Below are positions 54,166 to 63,175 of a stretch of 64,000 nt of DNA, one piece after another. The stretch is from positions 1 through 64,000 of the forward strand of contig OZ241377.1 of NCBI GenBank assembly GCA_965200615.1, in the 5' to 3' direction. This stretch comes from Bin5 sp965200615 (GTDB taxonomy: Bacteria > Chloroflexota > Anaerolineae > Caldilineales > Caldilineaceae). Within the stretch, counting starts at the first letter, position 1. The number at the start of each line of letters is the position of its first letter. A program made the translations under genes and the position numbers. The notes under the pieces are model-generated. The model saw only the letters and a list, made by a program, of their open reading frames with translations. It had not been told where the DNA came from and ran no database searches.

Positions 54166-54388
54166 GCGAACTGTGACAGACTGTGCGAGAGTGAGGTGGG
54201 CGTGTTTTGCGCCAGGGTGCGAGAGCTCAGGCGCTGTGCACTTTGAAGGGGTAGCGCTCGCACGATAAGGAGTCGGAAAGGTGGCATTGTCAGGCAGGAA
54301 CAACCAGCTGAAAAACAGAACGCGCGTCAAAACCTGGAATCGCGGGCAAAACAGGCGCCATCCGGGCGGAAATTCCTGAATTTTCGGC
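54166..54388 (+). promoter_or_regulatory. Probable CRISPR leader
   Basis: Non-coding 223 bases between cas2 and the first repeat. The part nearest the array is richer in A (AAAAACAG, CAAAACC, CAAAACAGG). Repeats end in ATTGAAGC, the usual 5' handle sequence, so transcription rightwards from here is expected. No clear promoter boxes are seen. Confidence 0.5.
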
Positions 54389-55805
54389 GTATCCACGGCT
54401 GAGAAGTCGTGGCTCTATTGAAGCGTCATGGCTGCGAGGGAAGTTCGGCTCGAGATCCTGGTATCCACGGCTGAGAAGTCGTGGCTCTATTGAAGCGGGA
54501 CGTGGTTCAGCACGGGGCTTGAGGCGATCAAAGTATCCACGGCTGAGAAGTCGTGGCTCTATTGAAGCCCGCTTCCCCTGTCGCTTCCCCTGTCGGGTTG
54601 ACCAGTATCCACGGCTGAGAAGTCGTGGCTCTATTGAAGCTATGACTCGGTCGAAGAAGCGGCCAACGCTGTCACCGTGTATCCACGGCTGAGAAGTCGT
54701 GGCTCTATTGAAGCATAGATCGGTTGGGCAAATGTGATGGCGGCAAGACAAGTATCCACGGCTGAGAAGTCGTGGCTCTATTGAAGCATAGATCGGTTGG
54801 GCAAATGTGATGGCGGCAAGACAAGTATCCACGGCTGAGAAGTCGTGGCTCTATTGAAGCCCGCTGGCGGGCGTTTCCCTGTTGCCACGAGTCCAGGGTA
54901 TCCACGGCTGAGAAGTCGTGGCTCTATTGAAGCCCGCTGGCGGGCGTTTCCCTGTTGCCACGAGTCCAGGGTATCCACGGCTGAGAAGTCGTGGCTCTAT
55001 TGAAGCCCGCTGGCGGGCGTTTCCCTGTTGCCACGAGTCCAGGGTATCCACGGCTGAGAAGTCGTGGCTCTATTGAAGCCCGCTGGCGGGCGTTTCCCTG
55101 TTGCCACGAGTCCAGGGTATCCACGGCTGAGAAGTCGTGGCTCTATTGAAGCCCGCTGGCGGGCGTTTCCCTGTTGCCACGAGTCCAGGGTATCCACGGC
55201 TGAGAAGTCGTGGCTCTATTGAAGCCCGCTGGCGGGCGTTTCCCTGTTGCCACGAGTCCAGGGTATCCACGGCTGAGAAGTCGTGGCTCTATTGAAGCCC
55301 GCTGGCGGGCGTTTCCCTGTTGCCACGAGTCCAGGGTATCCACGGCTGAGAAGTCGTGGCTCTATTGAAGCCCGCTGGCGGGCGTTTCCCTGTTGCCACG
55401 AGTCCAGGGTATCCACGGCTGAGAAGTCGTGGCTCTATTGAAGCCCCTCCTACGGACAAGAAAGAAATTTCGTTACGTCCGTATCCACGGCTGAGAAGTC
55501 GTGGCTCTATTGAAGCACGCTATGCCCGCGCTTATCGGCGAAAATGACGCTAGTATCCACGGCTGAGAAGTCGTGGCTCTATTGAAGCGGCAGCGAGGGA
55601 ACCTCCTTCGGCAACGAACCCGGCGTATCCACGGCTGAGAAGTCGTGGCTCTATTGAAGCTGGCACAGGCCGTGCTGCGGGTAGGCCTGCTCTCTGTGTA
55701 TCCACGGCTGAGAAGTCGTGGCTCTATTGAAGCACCTCCCTCTGGGAGGGCATAGGCGAGACTGTCCTGGTATCCACGGCTGAGAAGTCGTGGCTCTATT
55801 GAAGC
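54389..55805 (+). CRISPR. CRISPR array, 20 repeats of 36 bp, 19 spacers
   Basis: All 20 repeats, including the last, are identical: they begin GTATCCACGGCTGAGA and end GGCTCTATTGAAGC. Within each, CCACGGCT and AGTCGTGG form an 8-bp stem (one G-U wobble) around a GAGA tetraloop, and ATTGAAGC would be the 8-nt crRNA handle. Spacers are 36-38 bp. Only 11 spacer sequences are distinct: spacers 5 and 6 (54715-54751, 54788-54824) are identical, and spacers 7-14 are eight identical copies. Repeat starts are 54389, 54461, 54533, 54605, 54679, 54752, 54825, then every 73 bases to 55409, then 55481, 55553, 55625, 55698 and 55770. Confidence 0.97.
54861..55408 (+). repeat. Eight-fold identical spacer block inside the array
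   Basis: The same 37-bp spacer (starting CCGCTGGCGGGCGTTTCCCT) occurs eight times in a row with perfect 73-bp periodicity and no mismatch in spacer or repeat. Its first 12 bases with the last two of the repeat form GCCCG-CTGG-CGGGC, a 5-bp hairpin across the handle-seed junction. Confidence 0.95.
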
Positions 55806-56346
55806 GAAGCCAGGCCCTATTGCAGTTGCAAATTGGCCCTGGCGGCGCGTCGCTTAACTCCCAGGAGAGAGCAGAGAAGAGACGGCGCGAGCGCAGGCGC
55901 CAGTCCCTGCCTCTGCCGGGGACTTTGAGGGGGACGTTGTCTGAACCGTGATTTTCGGGATTCAGGAGATTGAGTGTGGCTTGTGCGGCGGCCGGGAGGG
56001 ACGGGCAGGATCGCGGTTTCGCGGGTTGTGCGATGTGGGAGGCAGGGGATCCCGCAGGCGAGGGAGGGCCTCCACAAGGGGCGTCCCTACCGCTGTTGCT
56101 CGCTCCTCACTCCTCTCCCCTCACTCCTCTCCCTTGGTGTTCTCCGCGCCCCTCCGCGGATCAAAAAGAAGGTGTAAAGCTGTTCTCCCGCCGCGCCTGA
56201 CTTCAATCTGTCGCCGCAGTCACTGACCACTGCAGTTCAGCGTCGTGAACTGGGGATGGATGTGAAGACCAGACAAGGCTCAGTCGTTGCTTGAGGTATA
56301 CGAAAGTTCGCCCCAATTTTGGGATGCGCCCGACATGAAAGACAAT

Positions 56347-56376
56347 TTGACGCCGCTTTAGTGCCTGTGGTATACA
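56347..56376 (+). promoter_or_regulatory. Promoter of the peptide/oligosaccharide ABC operon
   Basis: TTGACG (56347-56352) and TATACA (56371-56376) are separated by 18 bases. The leader to the binding-protein gene is about 265 bases. Confidence 0.5.
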
Positions 56377-56382
56377 AAACGT

Positions 56383-56390
56383 AATCGATT
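56383..56390. promoter_or_regulatory. Possible LacI-family operator core at the start site
   Basis: AATCGATT fits the AAnCGnTT core and lies at about +1 to +8 relative to the promoter at 56347, a classical repressor position. The wider context is CGTAATCGATTCGT. Confidence 0.4.
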
Positions 56391-56644
56391 CGTTGAGACT
56401 GCGTATCTTACCCGTAGATCAATCCCGGACACTCTGGCTGCCGTCTAACTCAAGCCAGGGATTCCCGAACGCCGAACTGTTGCCCCGATGACGTGGTGGT
56501 CGGCTCCCGCTCCGCCTGGGTCTGTCCTGGTGACACCAGTCCTGAAGTCAACAACTTGCTTCCCCTTGTCGCGAAAGCGCTCTTCGCTTTAGCGCTCAAT
56601 GATGACGTGTTTGAACTCATTCACCACCAAGGAGAGCTGAAACC

Positions 56645-58378
56645 ATGACGATCACAAGGAAGTCAGTAGGACTCACCGTCTTTCTCATCCTGCTGCTCGG
56701 TCTGCTTGCAGCCTGCGCCGCACCCGCCGCGACTGAAACGGGCGCGATGGCAGAGGAGGAAGCGGAAACGGAAGAAGAAATGGCGGCCGAGCCCACCGAG
56801 CCCTGGTACGATGAGGCCGATGTCGACAGCGACCATATTCATGTCTGTACCGACTCACCGCCCAAATACGGCGGCGAGGTAGTGGTGGCCGGCGCCGCCG
56901 GCGCCATGACCGGGAGCAACTGGTTCATCTTCAGCGCCCGTGATGACTACCTCTTCAGCCAGCTGATCGACCGTGACACCGACGCGGTCTCCATCCATCC
57001 CGACGTGGCCACAAGCTGGGAAGTCTCCGCAGACGGCCTCACCTATACCTTCAACCTGCGCGATGACGTCCGCTTCCACGACGGCGAGCAGCTGACCGCC
57101 GAAGACGTCAAGTTCTCGCTCGAAATGTTCTTCCATCCCGATACCGGCGCCTCCCATGGCCGTACCTCCGGCCTCGATCAGCTGGCCGGCGCCGCCGAAT
57201 TTGAAGCCGGCGAATCCGATGAAATCACAGGCATCAGGGTGCTCGACGACTTCACTCTCGAGCTGAACCTGGTGGCGCCGCGCAGCAGCGTCCTCAGCAA
57301 TATGGCCGCCTTTAACATCTGGCCTAAGCACCTGCTCGAAGACATCGCCTTCGCCGACCTGGGCGAGACCGAATACGCCGTCCGCAATCCCGTCGGTTCC
57401 GGTCCCTTCACGATGGGCGATTTCGAGCCCGATCAGTACTACATCCTCGAAGCCAACGAGGATTACTACGCCGGCCGGCCCTATCTGGATCAGATCATCT
57501 TCCGCATTGGTCTGTCCGGCGCAACCGCCTTCGCCGCCCTTGAAAACGGCGAGATTCACATGGCCGGCCGCGTTACCGCTGTCGAGTATGAGCGCTATAA
57601 GGATGACCCCAATATCGTCCTTCTTGGCGGTCAGTTGGGCGGCGGCATGACCGTCTGGCCCAACCACAACCGGCCCGAGTTTCAGGACGCACGCGTGCGG
57701 CAAGCCTTGCTCCACGCCCTCGACCGCGAGGCCATGGCCGAAGCGTACTACGGCGAGCTGGCCGACGTCCTCCATCTCCGGCTGACCAATCCCGAATTCG
57801 TAAGCCCCGATATCACCACCTACGACTACAACCCCGACAGGGCCCGCGAACTCCTGGCCGAGGCCGGCTGGGATGCGGACAAGGAGATCAGCTTCGTCAC
57901 CTACTACCAGGATGACCAGAACAAGCGCATCCACGCCGCCATGCAGCAGTTCTGGGCTGATGTCGGCATCGATGTCGAACTCGTCTACCTGGACGGCCCC
58001 GCCTGGGTCGCCCGCGTCTATGACAACGACGACTTCGATCTCTCATACGGCTGCTGTGGCTGGTTCAACCCGGACCAACTGCGCCTCTCTCTCGGCTGCG
58101 ACCGCAGCTGGCCCGCAGGGCGCAACGTAGGCCACTACTGCAATGAAGAGTTTGACGCCTTGGCCGAAGCCGCTATGTCTGAACCGGACCCGGCCAAACG
58201 CAAAGAGATGCTCTATCAGGCCACAGAGATCATCACCGCAGAAGCGGGCGAGATCCCCGTCTTCCGCCCGACACGCTACTCGGCCTTCAGCGCCAGCGTC
58301 TGCAACAACATCAACCGCCAGCTCGACGAGCCGTTTGCCGAACGCTACCCCGCGAACTGGTACTTGGCCGGAGAGTAA
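56645..58378 (+). CDS. ABC transporter solute-binding lipoprotein, family 5 (peptide/nickel/oligosaccharide type)
   Basis: Binding protein of 577 aa. The signal helix ends in lipobox LAAC (Cys24), followed by a Glu-rich linker. The family 5 signature region is HPDVATSWEVSADGLTYTFN, then LRDDVRFHDGEQLTAEDVKF (about residues 118-160), and NPVGSGPF appears near 252. Homologues bind oligopeptides, opines or oligosaccharides. AAGGAG precedes the ATG. Two DppB/DppC-type permeases follow, but no ATPase genes. Confidence 0.9.
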   Translation: MTITRKSVGLTVFLILLLGLLAACAAPAATETGAMAEEEAETEEEMAAEPTEPWYDEADVDSDHIHVCTDSPPKYGGEVVVAGAAGAMTGSNWFIFSARDDYLFSQLIDRDTDAVSIHPDVATSWEVSADGLTYTFNLRDDVRFHDGEQLTAEDVKFSLEMFFHPDTGASHGRTSGLDQLAGAAEFEAGESDEITGIRVLDDFTLELNLVAPRSSVLSNMAAFNIWPKHLLEDIAFADLGETEYAVRNPVGSGPFTMGDFEPDQYYILEANEDYYAGRPYLDQIIFRIGLSGATAFAALENGEIHMAGRVTAVEYERYKDDPNIVLLGGQLGGGMTVWPNHNRPEFQDARVRQALLHALDREAMAEAYYGELADVLHLRLTNPEFVSPDITTYDYNPDRARELLAEAGWDADKEISFVTYYQDDQNKRIHAAMQQFWADVGIDVELVYLDGPAWVARVYDNDDFDLSYGCCGWFNPDQLRLSLGCDRSWPAGRNVGHYCNEEFDALAEAAMSEPDPAKRKEMLYQATEIITAEAGEIPVFRPTRYSAFSASVCNNINRQLDEPFAERYPANWYLAGE

Positions 58379-58400
58379 CGAACTGCAAAGCGAGAGCAAA

Positions 58401-58441
58401 AGGAGTGAGGTTCGAGAGGATTCCTCCCGTTCCCCACTCCT
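58401..58441 (+). promoter_or_regulatory. Intercistronic stem-loop after the family 5 binding-protein gene
   Basis: Ten-bp arms with one mismatch (58401-58410 and 58432-58441) contain an inner GAGG/CCTC hairpin. Position between binding protein and permease matches the other three transporter operons. Confidence 0.5.
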
Positions 58442-58465
58442 CTCCGCTGACCCTTGGGACTGCCC

Positions 58466-59449
58466 ATGAACCGCTACATTTTGCGCCGCATCGTCCAGAT
58501 GCTGCCCGTGCTGTTCGGGATCACAATTCTTACATTCACCTTCACCGAACTGGCGCCGGGCGACGCCGTTTCCGCAATGATCCTCATGGACTTTGAATCG
58601 GGAGCCGGCGGTGACGAAGGCTCCAACGCCGATAAACTGCGCGAAAAGTACGGCCTCGACAAGTCCCCGCCCGTTCGTTATCTCCAGTGGATGGGAGGCC
58701 TCTTCCAAGGCAATTTGGGCGTGCGCATCCGCAGCAAGATCCCGGTCAGTGAAGAGATTGCACGGCGTCTGCCCGCGACGGTGCGCCTCATGGTTGCGGC
58801 CATGGTGATCTCCATTATCCTGGGCATTCCCCTCGGCATCTTTTCAGCGTTGAAGCAGTACACGCCGCCCGACTATATTCTCACCTTTCTGACCTTCATT
58901 GGCATCTCCATTCCGGGTTTCTTTGCCGCCATTGGCGCGATCTATCTCTTTTCGCTCAAATTGGGATGGCTGCCGACCAGCGGCTACTCCTCAATCGGCA
59001 AAGACTTCGGTTTCTGGGGAACAGTTCTGGATCGTCTCCGCTATCTGGCGCTGCCTGCCACCGTGCTGGGCCTGGAACTGACCGCCGGCATCATGCGCTA
59101 CACACGTTCCAGCGTCCTGGAGGTCGTGCGGCTTGACTATATTACCGTCGCCCGCAGCAAGGGGCTGAGCGAGAAAGTAGTTATCTTTCGCCACACCGTG
59201 CGCAACGCCCTGCTACCGGTGATCACTATCATTGGTCTGCGCCTCCCCAATCTTTTCGGCGGCGCGCTCATCATCGAGACCATCTTCAACTGGCCCGGAA
59301 TGGGCATCCTGTACTTGGACGGGGTGGCCACGCGCGACTATCCTCTGATCATGGGCATGAACCTGGTCTTGGCCCTGACAATCGTATTCAGCAACCTTAT
59401 TACAGACTTGACCTACGGGGCCATTGATCCCCGAATTCGCTACGAGTAG
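58466..59449 (+). CDS. ABC transporter permease, DppB/OppB type
   Basis: First permease of the family 5 importer, 327 aa from ATG 58466. The N-terminus NRYILRRIVQMLPVLFGITI is a family hallmark, as are FTELAPGDAV and the C-terminal GGALIIETIFNWPGMG and DLTYGAIDPRIRYE. About six helices are present. The EAA-like loop is VVRLDYITVARSKGLSEKVV (about residues 222-241). It moves short peptides or oligosaccharides together with the next permease. Confidence 0.9.
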   Translation: MNRYILRRIVQMLPVLFGITILTFTFTELAPGDAVSAMILMDFESGAGGDEGSNADKLREKYGLDKSPPVRYLQWMGGLFQGNLGVRIRSKIPVSEEIARRLPATVRLMVAAMVISIILGIPLGIFSALKQYTPPDYILTFLTFIGISIPGFFAAIGAIYLFSLKLGWLPTSGYSSIGKDFGFWGTVLDRLRYLALPATVLGLELTAGIMRYTRSSVLEVVRLDYITVARSKGLSEKVVIFRHTVRNALLPVITIIGLRLPNLFGGALIIETIFNWPGMGILYLDGVATRDYPLIMGMNLVLALTIVFSNLITDLTYGAIDPRIRYE

Positions 59450-59535
59450 CATTTCCATGCGCTTGACCGCGGCCCGCTCCGACTGTCAGGCGCCCGCCGC
59501 CAGCCCTTTTGCGCTAGCACGAGCCAGACTGTGCC

Positions 59536-60462
59536 ATGACTGCTGAAACAAAACCCGATGGACTCCAGGAAATATCCGCCGCCCTCCAGGCCGACGAGGG
59601 CGGCGCAGCCGCGCAGCGTCGTCGAGTCTGGCGCCGATTCCGCCGTCACAAACTGGCCCTGGCCAGCGCCATCCTGATGTTCCTTCTGATTATCATCGCC
59701 TTCCCTCTTGCCCCCGTCGTCGCGCCTATTCATCCCCACAAGATCGAAATTAGAGAGATCGGACTCACTCCGGGCGAGGAAGGCCATCTGCTGGGCACCG
59801 ATCTCACCGGCCGCGACATTTGGAGCCGGGTGGTCTACGGAGGACGCGTCTCGATGTCTGTGGGCATCGTCGCCGTCACCCTCTATATCACCATCGGCAC
59901 GATTCTGGGCAGCGTATCGGGATACTACGGCGGGTACGTCGACGCCCTGATTATGCGGATAACCGACACTGTTATGGCCTTCCCCACTCTCATCATCCTG
60001 ATCACCATCGTCTCCTTTATCGGGCCGGGTATCTATAACTCCATGCTTGCGATCGGCCTGATCGGGTGGACGGGAGTCGCCCGCCTGGTGCGCAGCCTGA
60101 TTCTCTCCATTCGTGAGACCGACTATATCATGGCCGCGCACGCTGTAGGCGTCGAGCAGAAATGGATCATCATGCGCCACATCCTGCCCAATGTGGTCGC
60201 GCCCATCACCGTCGCCGCCAGCTTCGGCATCGCCGGCGCCATCCTCACCGAGGCAGGTCTCAGCTTCCTCGGCCTCGGCGTTCAGGTGCCGACACCCAGT
60301 TGGGGCAATATGCTCAATGAGGCCCAGAACATCCAGATCATCGAAAACATGCCCTGGTACTGGGTCCCGCCCGGTCTCATGATCACTGTCTGCGTCCTCG
60401 CCATCAACTTCATCGGCGACGGTCTGCGCGACGCACTGGACCCCCGCATGAGCCTGGACTGA
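59536..60462 (+). CDS. ABC transporter permease, DppC/OppC type
   Basis: Second permease, 308 aa. After a charged N-terminus (RRRVWRRFRRHKLALAS) come helices and the HLLGTDLTGRDIWSRVVYGG segment typical of DppC. The EAA loop is TDYIMAAHAVGVEQKWIIMR (about residues 195-214), and the end GDGLRDALDPRM is a family signature. DppD/DppF ATPases normally follow, but here the next genes are dioxygenases, so the ATPases must be encoded elsewhere. Confidence 0.9.
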   Translation: MTAETKPDGLQEISAALQADEGGAAAQRRRVWRRFRRHKLALASAILMFLLIIIAFPLAPVVAPIHPHKIEIREIGLTPGEEGHLLGTDLTGRDIWSRVVYGGRVSMSVGIVAVTLYITIGTILGSVSGYYGGYVDALIMRITDTVMAFPTLIILITIVSFIGPGIYNSMLAIGLIGWTGVARLVRSLILSIRETDYIMAAHAVGVEQKWIIMRHILPNVVAPITVAASFGIAGAILTEAGLSFLGLGVQVPTPSWGNMLNEAQNIQIIENMPWYWVPPGLMITVCVLAINFIGDGLRDALDPRMSLD

Positions 60463-60512
60463 GGTCGTCCAGTGCCCTACCGCTTTTCATCGCAGGTCTG
60501 ATGGAGGAAAAG

Positions 60513-61289
60513 ATGATACTGACGCAGGAGCAAAAGGAAACTTTCTGGCGGGAAGGCTTTCTACCCTACCCCACTCTGCTCGACGCGGAGGAGCTCGCAC
60601 AACTCCAGCAGCTGACCGAGGACATCGCCTTCGGCCGCGTCGAAGTGGCCTCCGATATCAAGGGGATTCCAGTCCTGGAAAAAGAAATGGTTGTCGCACG
60701 CGGCGAAGTGCAGGCCGACAGCGCGCTCGACGAGCTACGCAAAATCAACTTCCCCGCCTCCATCCATGACGCCTTCCTCAACATCGCAAAAAAACCTGAG
60801 CTCGTCGACCTCATCGCCGAGCTTTTTGACGAGCCCGATATTAAGCTGCTTGGAGATCAGATCTTCATGAAGCCGCCCGGACACGGCTCAGTTAAAGAGT
60901 ATCACCAGGATTCGGCCTCGTGGCCATTTCTCATCCCCCAGAACCAGATAACCTGCTGGATCGCGCTCGACGACGCCACGCTCGAAAACGGCTGCATCCG
61001 CTGCATTCCCGGCAGCCACACCCACGGCCTGCTCCAACTCAAGCACCTGCCGCAGCTGCTCACCGAGGAGATGAAAGCGCAAGAGGTGCCGGTCCCTGTT
61101 CCCGCCGGCGGCTGCCTGCTCTTCCACAGCCTCAACCTGCACTACTCCAGCCCCAACACCTCGGCCATGCGGCGACGCGCCTGGGCACTGCACTACATGG
61201 CAGCCAAAACGAAAGACCTGAGTACCAGCGAGGAAGTCCACGTGGACTACATCTCGGTGCGGGGCAGGTCCTACGCTGGGTATGTTTGA
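60513..61289 (+). CDS. Phytanoyl-CoA dioxygenase (PhyH) family protein
   Basis: Fe(II)/2-oxoglutarate oxygenase of 258 aa; ATG 60513 has GGAGGA at ideal spacing, better than the ATG at 60501. Iron ligands are His131 and Asp133 (EYHQDSASWPF) and His210 (LNLHYSSPN); Arg221 likely holds 2-oxoglutarate. The motif ENGCIRCIPGSH is typical of the family. PhyH relatives hydroxylate lipids, amino acids, phosphonates or secondary metabolites; the substrate is unknown. It follows an importer operon and is coupled to the next gene (TTGA). Confidence 0.85.
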   Translation: MILTQEQKETFWREGFLPYPTLLDAEELAQLQQLTEDIAFGRVEVASDIKGIPVLEKEMVVARGEVQADSALDELRKINFPASIHDAFLNIAKKPELVDLIAELFDEPDIKLLGDQIFMKPPGHGSVKEYHQDSASWPFLIPQNQITCWIALDDATLENGCIRCIPGSHTHGLLQLKHLPQLLTEEMKAQEVPVPVPAGGCLLFHSLNLHYSSPNTSAMRRRAWALHYMAAKTKDLSTSEEVHVDYISVRGRSYAGYV

Positions 61290-61834
61290 TTAAACTGCCA
61301 ACCGTGTCGAGCGTTGCCCATACTTTCCTCATTGTCCTGGGTCTCGTCGCTCTTGCGGCCAGTTGGCAGGCCGTCTCGAACTATGTCGGTTCCCTCGAAA
61401 GTGTGCGCGGGCTCGAATTGGAGTTGACAGAGGTGCGGCGAGAGGCTGACGACAACTCTCGACTCTTCGTTCACTTCATGATTCACAACCGGTCCGAGCT
61501 TCCCGTCCACCTGAACAGCTATTTCTTTGACCTTTACCTCGACGGCAACCGTATCGGCGGCAGCGGCAGCGCCTGGCGCGATAACGATCCCGATGTCGAC
61601 CGCTCCCTGTACAGCCGCGCCTCTACTATCGAACAGACTCTGGCCCCTGACGAACGTTTGGACTTGGAATTTCTCCTGCACGTCTTTGAGTTGGACGATC
61701 TGGTCGGGGCGTACCAGGAGAGTTCCGAGCCGCTGAACTGGTCCGTCAAGGCCGGGTTCCGCCTCATTCACCCCCACTCGCAAGACGAGCGGCTCCTGCG
61801 CCTGCAGGCTACCCTGCAAAAGCCGGCGCCATGA
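61286..61834 (+). CDS. Membrane-anchored protein with LEA14/Ig-like domain, function unknown
   Basis: Starts at TTG 61286, overlapping the PhyH stop (TTGA); a GTG at 61304 is an alternative. One N-terminal membrane helix (about residues 12-30) anchors a 150-residue beta-rich domain (LFVHFMIHNRSELPVHLNSY, FDLYLDGNRIGGSG) resembling LEA14/water-stress folds that bind hydrophobic ligands or partner proteins. 182 aa. It is coupled through ATGA to the next membrane protein, so they may form a complex. Confidence 0.55.
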   Translation: MIKLPTVSSVAHTFLIVLGLVALAASWQAVSNYVGSLESVRGLELELTEVRREADDNSRLFVHFMIHNRSELPVHLNSYFFDLYLDGNRIGGSGSAWRDNDPDVDRSLYSRASTIEQTLAPDERLDLEFLLHVFELDDLVGAYQESSEPLNWSVKAGFRLIHPHSQDERLLRLQATLQKPAP

Positions 61835-62247
61835 GTTCATTCATTCGACAAAGCTCAGCCGTCCTGGCGGTCGCCTCCATTCTGGCCTACGTCGGACTGA
61901 TCTCCCTTTCTCACATACGCGACTATGTCCCTTGGCCGGCCGATATGCTCGCGCTCAGCCTGGTCGCCGCGCTATGCGGCGCGTTGCTTGCGGTGGCAGA
62001 AAGCCGGGCAATCTTGCTGTTCACCTTAGCCGCCATCTTGAGCGTTCTCCTCTTTGGCGTTTTTTGGTCCTATGCTTCCTGGGCGCTCTTACGCGGCCAG
62101 CTCCCGGCCCTCGACCTCCTGTTTTCCGACTTCGTCTTTCTCTATACCGTTCAACGCGGCTTCATTCTGGTCGCGCCCAGTATCGTGTTTGGACTGTTGG
62201 GCGTATTCGGCGTACAGTTACTCCTATCCAAACGCCTGCGGCGCTGA
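61831..62247 (+). CDS. Small four-helix membrane protein, function unknown
   Basis: A 138-aa protein with four hydrophobic helices (residues about 9-28, 40-58, 60-85 and 112-133) and a Lys/Arg tail (SKRLRR). It overlaps the upstream gene by four bases (ATGA) and precedes a second PhyH gene. No family was recognised. Confidence 0.6.
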   Translation: MSSFIRQSSAVLAVASILAYVGLISLSHIRDYVPWPADMLALSLVAALCGALLAVAESRAILLFTLAAILSVLLFGVFWSYASWALLRGQLPALDLLFSDFVFLYTVQRGFILVAPSIVFGLLGVFGVQLLLSKRLRR

Positions 62248-62304
62248 ACCGCGGCAATTCCGGACAGCGTGGCATACCCACTCTCGACTGTGAGGAGACC
62301 AACC

Positions 62305-63102
62305 ATGAGCCTGACTCCCGAACAGAAACAGTTTTTCGACGACAACGGCTATCTGCCTTACGGCCGTGTCCTGTCCGACGAAGAAATCCAGTCCCTTCGC
62401 CAGCGCAGCGAGGACATCGCCGCCGGACGTCTCACCCACGTGCCATCGAACTACATTCAATTTGAAGAGCGGTTCCGTGATGGCAAAAAGACTGTCGAGC
62501 CCCGCATCGACATGATCCGCAAGATGGTCTATCTCTGCTACCATGATGACCTCTTCGAGGCCGTCGCCAAAAAGGCCGCAATCGTCGACGTGATCGAGGA
62601 CCTCCTGAGCCCCAACATCAAGCTCTACACCGACCAGCTCATGATGAAGCCCCGCTTCAACGGCACCGTGACCGACTGGCACCAGGACTCCGTCGCCTGG
62701 CCCATGTTCGCCCCCCAAAACCACGTCAGCTGCTGGGTGGCCCTCGATGACGCCACCGTCGAGAACGGCTGCATGACCGTCATCCCCGGTAGCCACAAAT
62801 GGGGGCCTATCACCCGCGAATACAAAGATCGATTCCTTGCCCAGCCGCATCTGGCCGAACCCGTCCCCGTCGAGTTGAAAGCCGGCCACTGCATGTTCCA
62901 CCACGGACTCAACTTCCACCGCACCGAAGCCAACACGACCCCCAACCGACGCCGCGGTCTCGCCCTCCACTACCTCGACGCCGAAACCAGCTATCTCGGC
63001 ATCGTTGACGAATCACATCGCGATCAGGTCGAAGGCACGCCCCGCAAGGGCAGCACACCCTTCATGCACATCCGTGGCAAGGAGTTCCCAGGGCGGGTTT
63101 AA
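62305..63102 (+). CDS. Second phytanoyl-CoA dioxygenase (PhyH) family protein
   Basis: A 265-aa Fe(II)/2-oxoglutarate oxygenase with a strong GAGGAG before ATG 62305. Iron ligands are His126 and Asp128 (DWHQDSVAWPMF) and His205 (LNFHRTEAN); Arg215-217 follow. It shares motif order and spacing with the enzyme at 60513 (ENGCMTVIPGSHKWG) but is clearly diverged, so the two likely act on different or successive substrates. Context: two small membrane genes lie between them and an aldo/keto reductase follows. Confidence 0.85.
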   Translation: MSLTPEQKQFFDDNGYLPYGRVLSDEEIQSLRQRSEDIAAGRLTHVPSNYIQFEERFRDGKKTVEPRIDMIRKMVYLCYHDDLFEAVAKKAAIVDVIEDLLSPNIKLYTDQLMMKPRFNGTVTDWHQDSVAWPMFAPQNHVSCWVALDDATVENGCMTVIPGSHKWGPITREYKDRFLAQPHLAEPVPVELKAGHCMFHHGLNFHRTEANTTPNRRRGLALHYLDAETSYLGIVDESHRDQVEGTPRKGSTPFMHIRGKEFPGRV

Positions 63103-63175
63103 CCGCAGAGGCCGCAGCTCTTTGGCTATTGCGACACCGCTCTCCCAATCGAGGAAAATCCAGGAAAGGCGCCCG

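Larger units (their letters stand above)
55806..56644. other. Intergenic region between array and peptide importer
   Basis: No convincing gene lies in these 839 bases; short open frames around 55817-56226 show no family signal and overlap in several frames. A GCCAGG/CCTGGC inverted pair with a bulge directly follows the last repeat (about 55808-55842) and might end the crRNA precursor. The right part contains a promoter (56347-56376), an operator-like palindrome (56383-56390) and a long leader before the start at 56645. Confidence 0.5.

Noticed and set aside
54705..55416. A ladder of identical 66-aa open frames on the - strand
   Set aside because: They are translations of the CRISPR repeat-spacer units; the 73-bp period leaves no coding meaning.
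55817..56226. Several short frames after the CRISPR array
   Set aside because: They overlap in different frames, are low-complexity, and lack start signals.
56561..56580. Similarity between this stretch and spacer 3 (54569-54604), suggesting a self-targeting spacer
   Set aside because: Only about a dozen bases match and an indel is needed, far below a functional protospacer.
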